Made by a program: the position numbers and the translations under genes
Part shown: positions 26,426-34,484 of the stretch, piece by piece
Numbering within the stretch: position 1 is the first letter of the stretch
How the letters are laid out: every line of letters starts with the position of its first letter
Notes under the pieces: model-generated
Database searches by the model: none
What the model saw: the letters and a program-made list of their open reading frames with translations, nothing else
What the model was told of the DNA's origin: nothing
Assembly: GCA_964607765.1 (NCBI GenBank)
Contig: CAZSNT010000038.1
Coordinates: forward strand, 1-64,000
Source: CAZSNT01 sp964607765
GTDB taxonomy: Bacteria; Verrucomicrobiota; Lentisphaeria; Oligosphaerales; JABHEG01
Direction of reading: 5' to 3'
Length of the DNA stretch: 64,000 bases

Positions 26426-29400
26426 ATGAGTGAACCGCACCAGTCCATTGCTCTGATCGGTATGGGCTGTCGTTTCCCGGGAGGAGTGAATTCTCCCTCG
26501 GACTTCTGGCAGCTCCTCCGTGATGGTCGTGATGCCGTCACCACGGTCCCGCCAGACCGGTGGGACGTTGACGCGTATTGGTCTGCCGACCGCGAAGCGC
26601 CAGCAAAGACCGTGTCACGCTGCGGCGGCTTTGTCGACAACGTCGACTGCTTCGATGCCGCCTTTTTCGGGATTTCCCCGCGCGAGGCCGCCTGCATGGA
26701 TCCACAGCAGCGATGGCTGCTCGAGATCGCTTACGAAGCGCTTGAGGACGCAGGGATTCCCCTCGACGATGTTCGTGGCTCCAGAACGGGCGTGTTCATC
26801 GGCATGTCGACCAGCGACTACGCTCAGATGCAGGCACAGGGAAGAGGCATTCCGGACCCCCACACCATGAGTGGCGGCGCCCTTTGCATCGCCGCCAACC
26901 GCATCTCATACGCTTTCGACCTGCGTGGCCCGAGCCTGGCTGTGGACACGGCCTGCTCATCGTCACTCACAGCGCTACACCTGGCTTGCCAGAGCCTGTG
27001 GCAGGGAGAGTGCGACCTGGCGTTGGCGGGGGGGGTGAATGCGCTGCTGGCCCCGGCCGCCACGATCGGGTTCAGCCGGGCGGGCATGCTGTCGCCGACC
27101 GGCCGCTGTCATGTGTTCTCCGCTGCGGCAGACGGCTATGTCCGCTCTGAAGGCGCTGGGCTGGTTGTGCTGCAACCGCGCCATGCCGTTGCTGCGGGAG
27201 TGCGTCCTTATGCTTTGGTGCGGGCCACGGCTGTCAACGAAGACGGCCACACCAGCTCACTCCCCGTGCCCAGTCAGAGCGCGCAGGAGACGCTGCTGAA
27301 CCAGGCGTTGAGCGAAGCGGGCATCTCGCCAGATCGAATCACCTACATCGAGGCCCACGCCACGGGGACACCGGTTGGTGATCCGGTTGAGGCAGCGGCC
27401 CTCGGCGCCGTGGTCACCGGACACCTGCCCCCTGGACGTTCCTGCTGGGTCGGCTCGGTCAAGAGCAATCTCGGACACTTGGAGCCTGCTGCAGGCATTG
27501 CCGGCCTGTGCAAGGCTGCTCTCGTGCTGCGGCATAGAACGCTCGTACCCAACCTGCATTTTGACGAACCCAATCCCGCCATCGATTTCGAAGCCCTGCA
27601 GCTTGCCGTGCCTGTGCGTGCCATGCCGTTGGATGCGACCGCCGAAACACTGGTGGCCTGCGTCAATTCCTTCGGGTTCGGGGGGGGCAATGCCTGCGCT
27701 GTATTGGAAGAGGCGCCCATAGACCAGTCGGTCCCGGCAGCAACAGAGGCGGCGACGGCGACAGGCCAAGAGCTCCTGCTTCTCCCTTTCTCCGCGCGTT
27801 CCCGTCCGGCCCTCGAGCAGTGTGCAGCCCGTTACAGCGAGTTCGTTGCCTCCACCTCGGAGACGCCGGCGGCTGCCCTCTGTGCCGCGGCTGCGCGGTG
27901 CAGATCCCATCATCCCTTTCGGGGAGTTGCTTTGGGCACGTCGCATGACGAGCTCGCCAGCGCCCTGAACAGTCGGGAGCGCGGCAGCAGGTCCCCGTTC
28001 CTTGTTCTGGGCCGTTCACGGGCGGTTGCAGAGCCAACGGCTTTATTTGTCTTCGGCGGCCAGGGCGGTCATTGGCACGGTATGGGCCGAGGGTTGCTCG
28101 AAAGGGAAGAGACGTTTCTTCATTGGATGCGGGAGTGTGATCGGCTGGTCCAGGACGAAGCAGGCTGGTCATTGCTGGCGGAGTTGGGGCGAGAGCCACA
28201 AGAAAGCCGCCTCGATTGTACCGAAGTCGGGCAACCCGTACTCATGGCCCTGCAGGTGGCCTTGGTACACCTCTGGGAGAGCTGGGGGATCTGCCCCGCG
28301 GCCGTTCTGGGACACAGTGTGGGAGAGGTCGCGGCGGCTTACACCGCGGGCATCCTTGCTCTACCTGAAGCGGTACACGTAGTGGTCCAGCGCAGCCGCC
28401 TGCAGCAACGCCTGGCCGGCACTGGCGGCATGGCTGCTCTGGGGCTCGGAGAAACGCAAGCTCAAGCCCTGATCGAGACGCTCGGCTGCGACCTCGATAT
28501 CGCGGCCGTTAACAGCCCTGGCCGAGTAACTGTGGCAGGTGATGCAGCTGGACTCCAAGTCCTTGAAGAGCACGCGGCGGCCACAGCTCTGCCCTACCAT
28601 CGCCTGAATGTGGATTGCCCATTCCACAGCCGCCTTTTTGAGCCGCTCCGGCAAGATCTGGCGGAGGCATTGGCCGGGCTTCGTCCGGGGGGCGGCAAGA
28701 TCCCCATGGTCTCGAGCGTGACCGGCGCGCCGGTCGAGGAAGGCGAACTGGATGCGGCCTACTGGTGGCGGAATCTGCGCGAACCTGTGCGCTTCTCTCA
28801 GGCATTGGCTGTCACGCCCGCCGGGGAGTTCTGCGCCGCATTGGAGATCGGCCCCCATTCGTTGCTCAAGTCGGCGCTGCAGCGGTGTCTGCGCGCATGG
28901 AACAGACCCAGAATGAGCGTGCTGCCGTCGATGCGGCAGGACCAAGACGAGGCGACTGTCCTCCGAAACTCGCTTGCCCGACTCTATGCTTTGGGCTTCA
29001 CTCCACGTTGGTCTGCCGTACTGGGCGGGGCCGTAACACCGCGGGATCTCGAACTGCCGCGATACCCCTGGCAACGGGAGCGCCTCTGGCAGGAGCCGGC
29101 GGAATCCAGAAGACGACGGTTGGCGCGTCCCTTGCATCCTTTGATCTGGGAACGGATAGATACCGCCTTGCCTACCTGGGAAAGCAGAATTGATCTGCAC
29201 GCCCTTGCCTACCTCAGGGACCACCAGATAGGTGGCCGCGCCATCCTTCCCGCTGCCGCCTGCATGGAGATGGCGCTGGCGGCTGGTCATGCTTGGAAAG
29301 GCGAGACACCGTTTGTGCTTGAGGAGCTTACGTTCCTGCAGGCAGTCAATCTGGAGCTTCACACGCTCCACTGCTTCCAGTGCAGTATCGAGCCTGACAC

Positions 29401-32400
29401 GGGCAACCTGTCCATCGAGCGGCCGGGCGCGGGAGCCGGGGCCGAGTGGGAAGCTGTTTCCCGTGGCACTGTCACGGCTGCCGGAAAGGCGCCGCCTGAC
29501 GGAGAGGCCTTCGAGATCCCGCAGGAGACGTTCTGCCGTGACCCGAAGCGCCAAGAGATGGCTGGCAGTGCGTTCTATGCCGAAGTGGCTCAGTTCGGCT
29601 ATGCCTACGGCCCCAGCTTCCAGGCTGTTGATCGTGTGTGGGCCGTGGGGGAGGAAGCGTTGGGACGCCTCGTGCTGCCCGAGAACGTCTGCGCCGAACT
29701 TCCGCGCTACCGCCTCCATCCTGCTGCCCTCGACGCGTGTCTGCACGTGTTTGGCGCTCTCCTGATGCTGCATCGGCAAGGCTCCGAGCGCATCTTGCTG
29801 TTGCCTGTCAGCTGTGCCCGTCTCCGGTCCTACCGGCCTTGCACGGGTACGCTTTGGGTCCACGTGATCGAGCGCGAACGGGCGGGTGCCATGGTACGGG
29901 GCGACTTGGTGGTGCGCAGTGAGACAGGTGAACGTGTAGCCGACCTGCAGGGCCTGGAGTTCCGTACGCTTGCCACATCTGCGGAGCGCTCGCTGCAGAC
30001 GCAGTTCCACCAGTTCATCTGGCGCGAGGCGGAACGGCCGACGGAGTCCTCCTTGCCCGCCCCGGGGGATCCCCGTCTGCAGACGGGCACATGGCTTCTG
30101 TTCTTGGACGAGGGCCGCGTCGGACGTCGTCTCGCCGAACTGTTCGCCTCCCAAGGGCACTCCTCCTTGCTGGCCCGACGAGGCGCACTGGGCGACAGCG
30201 CAGACGACCGGGTGCACTCGCTGCGGGCGGATGACGCGGCGGCCATGGCGGCACTCACTGCCGCAGCGTTGCGCGAGCCGTTGCAGGGCATCGTTTACCT
30301 CTGGGGCCTGGACACCCCCCGGGAAAGCGATGGTCCGGCACCCGGGACCCCGGCCAGTTGTGCGGCCGACAGTGCTCTCGGCCTGCTACACCTGATCCAG
30401 GCCCTGGCCGCCTCGGATTCGCCGGGCTCAGTTCCCCGTTTGTGGATCGGCACGGCCGGCCCGAGCCAGGACGGCGGCCCTGCTGCTCTCCCCGCCGCTG
30501 ACGCTGCCGCGCTGACAGGCGCGGGGTTGTGGGGGCTGATGCGGGTGGCCATGAATGAATACCCGGATCTCGCGTGCACGGCTCTTGAGCTGGACCTGGG
30601 CATGGGACAGCAGTGCGCGGACTTCATCTATGACGAGATCTGGTGCGGTACCGATGAGACAGAGATTGCGCTTCGGCGGGGAAGCCGATACGCCCGCCGG
30701 CTCACGCGGCGCCCCATAGAGGCCGTGCCCTACCGTCTGCGCAACGCGCTGGACGGAGATGCCCTCACCCCCTTCCGCCTGGAGAGCACACAGCCGGGAT
30801 TGCTGGACCGCTTGGCCTGGCGCACGTGCGAACGAGTGCCGCCCGGTCCGGGCGAAGCCGAGGTCCGGGTGGCAACCGCAGCCCTCAACTTCCGCGATGT
30901 GCTCAAAGCGCTCGATGTCTACCCGGGGGATGCTGAGGATGTGGCGGCATTCGGCGACGAGGCGGCGGGCGTGATCAGCGCGGTCGGGCCGGGTGTGACG
31001 GATCGGCGCCCGGGCGATGCGGTGGTTGTTCTGGGCCAGCATTGCCTCGCGGCCCATGTAACCGTGCCGGCCGCGGCCACGTTCCTGAAGCCGGAAGGGA
31101 TGGGATTTGACGAGGCCGCAGCGCTCCCGGTCGTGTTCCTGACCGCGTGGCATGCTTTGGTTCACAGCGCCCGCCTGCGCGCCGGCGAGAAGGTCCTTAT
31201 CCACGCGGCGTCGGGCGGAGTGGGTTTGGCGGCAGTGCGCGTTGCACAGCGATTGGGCGCCGAAGTCTTCGGGACGGCCGGCTCCGAGCAGAAACGAGAC
31301 TTCCTGCGCGGGCAGGGCGTGGTGCATGTCATGGATTCCCGGTCGCTCGATTTCGCGGATGAGGTGCTGGCTGCCACCTCGGGGCGCGGGGTGGACGTGG
31401 TGCTCAACTCGCTCGCGGGTGAGTTCATCACGAAAGGCCTGTCCGTATTGGCGCCCGGCGGACGCTTCCTGGAACTCGGCAAACGGGACATCTACCGCGG
31501 GATGAGAATCAGTCTGTCAGCGTTCAAGAACAACCTGAGCTACATGGCCATCGATCTTGCTGCAATGCTCAGGGACCAGCCCGACGTGGCGGCATCGCAG
31601 CTCAATGAGCTGCTGGAGCTGCTGAAAAGGGGGGAGCTTGACGCTCTGCCGTGTCAGACGTTCCCTGCAGGACAGGTGCACGAGGCATTCCGGCACATGT
31701 CGCAGGCCAAGCACATCGGCAAGGTTGTCTTGGACTTGAGGCAGGATGAGATACCCCTGCTGCCTCCGGCGGGGGTTGGACTGCCCGTGCACGCCGATGG
31801 CACGTATCTGATCAGCGGCGGGTTGAGCGGCTTCGGCTTGCGCACAGCAGAGTGGCTGGCGCAGAAGGGAGCGGGCTGCCTGCTCCTGTTCAGCCGTCGT
31901 GGCGAACCTGCTCCGGAAAGTGTGGACATACTGGCCAGACTGAGGGCGGGAGGCACTCGCGTGGAGACCGCGGCTGTTGATGTCACCTCGATGTCCGCCC
32001 TCGGCTCGCTCGTCGAGGGAATCCCGGGCAAGCTGCCGCCCCTTCGCGGTGTCATCCACGCGGCCATGGTGCTCGACGACGCTCCGCTCGCCGATGTGGA
32101 TGCGCAACGCTTCCGGAACGTCTTCCGCCCCAAAGCAGAAGGCGCCTGGAATCTCCACCTTGCTACGCGCGACACACCACTCGATTTCTTTGTTCTCTAT
32201 TCCTCGGTATCGGCCATGCTGGGGAACCCGCGACAGGCGAACTACGCGGCCGCCAACACGTTCCTGGACGCCCTCGCTCATCATCGGCGCAACTTGGGTC
32301 TTCCCGGTCTCAGCGTGAACTTTGGCGGCATCACAGACGCCGGCTACCTGGCGCGCACTCCGCGCGCGGCAGAGTTCCTCAGACGAGGGCTTGGGATGAA

Positions 32401-32887
32401 GTTGCTGGGTGCGGACGAGGCCTTGGCAGCGCTCGACAGAGCGTTCCCCCGCGATGTGGCCCAAGTCGGCATATTCGATCTTGACTGGCAGCGGGCCCGA
32501 GGGTTCCTTTCTCCCGTCCTGCAGACCTCCACGCTGCGTGAGCTTCTTGCTCGGGATGAGAGCGCGGAGGGGCACGCGGACCCGGGGATGGTGCGGGAAC
32601 AGGTTCTGGCGGACCCTGACGCCGCCTCCGACTTGATGCTGAGCTATCTGCGAGACGTTGTGGCCCATACGCTCGGCGCGAACCGAGACACGATTGAGCC
32701 GGACGTGCCGCTTTCCGAAATGGGGCTCGACTCCTTGATGGCTGTTGAACTGAAAGTGCGGCTGGACACTGACTTGGGTATCCGACTCGAGCCAGGACGG
32801 TTCAGGCAAGTGCCGTCCCTGCGCGCGCTCGGGACAGTGACGATTCGACTGGTCAGAGACAGCGCTGCTGTATCTGCACAGGATTGA
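26426..32887 (+). CDS. Highly reducing iterative type I polyketide synthase (KS-AT-DH-ER-KR-ACP)
   Basis: A 2153-residue single-module PKS. KS (1-430) has Cys177 in DTACSSSL and the histidines of EAHATGTPVGD and NLGHLEPA. AT (about 538-850) has Ser631 in GHSVG and a CPFHS box, suggesting malonyl-CoA. DH (about 903-1180) has His933 in an HxxxGxxxxP motif and Asp1103. A structural pseudo-KR spans about 1220-1400. ER (about 1450-1765) carries the NADPH loop AASGGVGLAA. KR (about 1790-1985) has an LDD motif (B-type) and Tyr1940. The C-terminal ACP has Ser near 2100 in GLDSLMA. No methyltransferase or thioesterase is present, so the chain must leave through another enzyme. It starts 53 bp after the GNAT gene behind a G-rich Shine-Dalgarno. 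Product: a saturated acyl chain, inferred. Confidence 0.95.
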   Translation: MSEPHQSIALIGMGCRFPGGVNSPSDFWQLLRDGRDAVTTVPPDRWDVDAYWSADREAPAKTVSRCGGFVDNVDCFDAAFFGISPREAACMDPQQRWLLEIAYEALEDAGIPLDDVRGSRTGVFIGMSTSDYAQMQAQGRGIPDPHTMSGGALCIAANRISYAFDLRGPSLAVDTACSSSLTALHLACQSLWQGECDLALAGGVNALLAPAATIGFSRAGMLSPTGRCHVFSAAADGYVRSEGAGLVVLQPRHAVAAGVRPYALVRATAVNEDGHTSSLPVPSQSAQETLLNQALSEAGISPDRITYIEAHATGTPVGDPVEAAALGAVVTGHLPPGRSCWVGSVKSNLGHLEPAAGIAGLCKAALVLRHRTLVPNLHFDEPNPAIDFEALQLAVPVRAMPLDATAETLVACVNSFGFGGGNACAVLEEAPIDQSVPAATEAATATGQELLLLPFSARSRPALEQCAARYSEFVASTSETPAAALCAAAARCRSHHPFRGVALGTSHDELASALNSRERGSRSPFLVLGRSRAVAEPTALFVFGGQGGHWHGMGRGLLEREETFLHWMRECDRLVQDEAGWSLLAELGREPQESRLDCTEVGQPVLMALQVALVHLWESWGICPAAVLGHSVGEVAAAYTAGILALPEAVHVVVQRSRLQQRLAGTGGMAALGLGETQAQALIETLGCDLDIAAVNSPGRVTVAGDAAGLQVLEEHAAATALPYHRLNVDCPFHSRLFEPLRQDLAEALAGLRPGGGKIPMVSSVTGAPVEEGELDAAYWWRNLREPVRFSQALAVTPAGEFCAALEIGPHSLLKSALQRCLRAWNRPRMSVLPSMRQDQDEATVLRNSLARLYALGFTPRWSAVLGGAVTPRDLELPRYPWQRERLWQEPAESRRRRLARPLHPLIWERIDTALPTWESRIDLHALAYLRDHQIGGRAILPAAACMEMALAAGHAWKGETPFVLEELTFLQAVNLELHTLHCFQCSIEPDTGNLSIERPGAGAGAEWEAVSRGTVTAAGKAPPDGEAFEIPQETFCRDPKRQEMAGSAFYAEVAQFGYAYGPSFQAVDRVWAVGEEALGRLVLPENVCAELPRYRLHPAALDACLHVFGALLMLHRQGSERILLLPVSCARLRSYRPCTGTLWVHVIERERAGAMVRGDLVVRSETGERVADLQGLEFRTLATSAERSLQTQFHQFIWREAERPTESSLPAPGDPRLQTGTWLLFLDEGRVGRRLAELFASQGHSSLLARRGALGDSADDRVHSLRADDAAAMAALTAAALREPLQGIVYLWGLDTPRESDGPAPGTPASCAADSALGLLHLIQALAASDSPGSVPRLWIGTAGPSQDGGPAALPAADAAALTGAGLWGLMRVAMNEYPDLACTALELDLGMGQQCADFIYDEIWCGTDETEIALRRGSRYARRLTRRPIEAVPYRLRNALDGDALTPFRLESTQPGLLDRLAWRTCERVPPGPGEAEVRVATAALNFRDVLKALDVYPGDAEDVAAFGDEAAGVISAVGPGVTDRRPGDAVVVLGQHCLAAHVTVPAAATFLKPEGMGFDEAAALPVVFLTAWHALVHSARLRAGEKVLIHAASGGVGLAAVRVAQRLGAEVFGTAGSEQKRDFLRGQGVVHVMDSRSLDFADEVLAATSGRGVDVVLNSLAGEFITKGLSVLAPGGRFLELGKRDIYRGMRISLSAFKNNLSYMAIDLAAMLRDQPDVAASQLNELLELLKRGELDALPCQTFPAGQVHEAFRHMSQAKHIGKVVLDLRQDEIPLLPPAGVGLPVHADGTYLISGGLSGFGLRTAEWLAQKGAGCLLLFSRRGEPAPESVDILARLRAGGTRVETAAVDVTSMSALGSLVEGIPGKLPPLRGVIHAAMVLDDAPLADVDAQRFRNVFRPKAEGAWNLHLATRDTPLDFFVLYSSVSAMLGNPRQANYAAANTFLDALAHHRRNLGLPGLSVNFGGITDAGYLARTPRAAEFLRRGLGMKLLGADEALAALDRAFPRDVAQVGIFDLDWQRARGFLSPVLQTSTLRELLARDESAEGHADPGMVREQVLADPDAASDLMLSYLRDVVAHTLGANRDTIEPDVPLSEMGLDSLMAVELKVRLDTDLGIRLEPGRFRQVPSLRALGTVTIRLVRDSAAVSAQD

Positions 32888-32909
32888 GCGGTTGTGACCA
32901 GCGGCGTGT

Positions 32910-32938
32910 TTGCACACCCCCCGTTGTGTCCCTATAAT
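32910..32938 (+). promoter_or_regulatory. Near-consensus sigma70 promoter
   Basis: TTGCAC (-35, 32910-32915) and TATAAT (-10, 32933-32938) are separated by exactly 17 bp. The expected start is about 32945, giving a 5' leader of roughly 113 nt before the barrel gene at 33058. It starts 22 bp after the PKS stop codon, so the barrel gene is probably an independent unit. Confidence 0.8.
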
Positions 32939-33057
32939 AGAATGTGATGTCAGCGTTCCGTGCCTTGGAGGCCAGTGGGGCGCGATTCGGCCGCGGGTGC
33001 TACCGACGGTGCGTGCGGAGCATCCAACAGTTCCCAAACAGTCGGAGGGACAGTCTG

Positions 33058-34356
33058 ATGAAGAGGATGCTCAGCCTTGCAACCGTCGCTTTCCTGATCA
33101 CTGCCGCCGCGTGGGCTCAGGATCCTTACGCGCACATCGATGCGAGCTTCTGGCAACAGTTTGACGTGTTGGCCAACTACTTCTCCGGGATCCCGCAGAA
33201 TGGTGGTTTGGTCTTCCCCTCCATCGCGGACCAGTGGGCGCAAAGGGTAGGCGGCAACCCCGATTTCTCGAACTTCCATGAGAACTTGGCACAGGTCCTG
33301 GCCGTTCCGGACACCAACGCAGCATTGCTCCAGCAAGACATGGACGTGTTCGGTCTCCGGCCGATCGGTCAGAACTCAACCCAGGCACAGGCCGATCTCG
33401 TTGCCGCCGACTTGGCAGCGAGTCTGAACATCCCGCTGGCTGAGGCCACCGCGATTATCGATCAGGTCCGGCAGGATCTGGCCGATGGCCAGTATACGGA
33501 GGCGGAAGCGCAGGCGAACCTGGACGCCCTGGTTCAGGCTGCCGGGGTCGCTCTGGGGCAGGTTCTGACCGAAGTTCAAAGGGCAGTCGCCGCCCACATC
33601 GGCATGGCAGGATTCGCCCCGCACTCAGGCCCGGTCACTCTCGGCAGAAACACGGTCCGGGGTAGGCTGGCAACCCTCCACCCGTTCCACCACAGCATCA
33701 GAGGCGGCATCGACACCTGGGTGCAGCGTGGCGAGTGGGACAACGACACCTTGCACGACGAAGACAAAGATACGATCGGCATGGTCCCGTACATCGAAAG
33801 TGAAGAGGACGGCCTGCTGTGGTCGGTCGGGTGCCCCCTGCTCTTCACCGATCTGGTCCACATCGAGGAAGACGAGTCGTGGGCCGGCGGCGTTGAAGGA
33901 ATGGTGCAGAAGACGTTCGAAGACGGACTCTTCGTCGGCCTGCGCGGCGCCGGGCTCATCCACTATGCGGAGGGCCTCCCGGACAACGATTTTCTCAGCC
34001 TCTCCGCTGGTCCGTTCGTGGGCAAGTCGGTGGAGCTGGCCGAGGGCATTGTCGCCACCGGCATGGGGCTTCTCGAAGGGCTTCTCACTGAGTACGAAGA
34101 CGACACGGCCTACTTCATGGGCGGACTCGGGCTGTCCTACATGCCCACCGAGAAACTGGCGCTCCATGCATTCGGGCTGTACTGCAACAACCTGAATCCC
34201 TACGGCGACGAGGACCAGGAGTTCTTCGACGTCGGCGGCAGAGTGGAACTCGGCGTGGGTGAGAACGCCGCCCTCGGCGTCTCAGTCAGCACGATCCTCG
34301 ACTCCCAGGACGTCAGCGCGGTTACCGTCAGCCTCAGCTGGTCGCGTCAGTTCTGA
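33058..34356 (+). CDS. Predicted outer-membrane beta-barrel protein
   Basis: A 432-residue exported protein of unknown family. A signal peptide with AWA|Q cleavage (residues 1-21) is followed by an Ala/Gln-rich helical segment (about 90-190) and then a region of alternating amphipathic strands. It ends SLSWSRQF, with the terminal Phe of outer-membrane barrels. Its acidic loops (HDEDKDTIG, IEEDESW) could bind divalent cations. The ATG at 33058 is supported by GGAGG and by the signal peptide. It follows the PKS but has its own strong promoter and a long leader, so a link to the lipid pathway is possible but not shown. No enzymatic motif was seen. Confidence 0.75.
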   Translation: MKRMLSLATVAFLITAAAWAQDPYAHIDASFWQQFDVLANYFSGIPQNGGLVFPSIADQWAQRVGGNPDFSNFHENLAQVLAVPDTNAALLQQDMDVFGLRPIGQNSTQAQADLVAADLAASLNIPLAEATAIIDQVRQDLADGQYTEAEAQANLDALVQAAGVALGQVLTEVQRAVAAHIGMAGFAPHSGPVTLGRNTVRGRLATLHPFHHSIRGGIDTWVQRGEWDNDTLHDEDKDTIGMVPYIESEEDGLLWSVGCPLLFTDLVHIEEDESWAGGVEGMVQKTFEDGLFVGLRGAGLIHYAEGLPDNDFLSLSAGPFVGKSVELAEGIVATGMGLLEGLLTEYEDDTAYFMGGLGLSYMPTEKLALHAFGLYCNNLNPYGDEDQEFFDVGGRVELGVGENAALGVSVSTILDSQDVSAVTVSLSWSRQF

Positions 34357-34484
34357 CCGACCCCCTCCCGGTGAGAGTACTGCTCGTGGCAATGTCGGAC
34401 ACGGTCGATGCCATTCGGCCGGCCCGCGCGCTTCCCCAACCTGGGCTTCGTCGCCCACATGCTGGCAGCGCCATTGGCGCACAC

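Noticed and set aside
28361..30217. 618-codon minus-strand frame
   Set aside because: Antisense to the PKS AT and DH domains.
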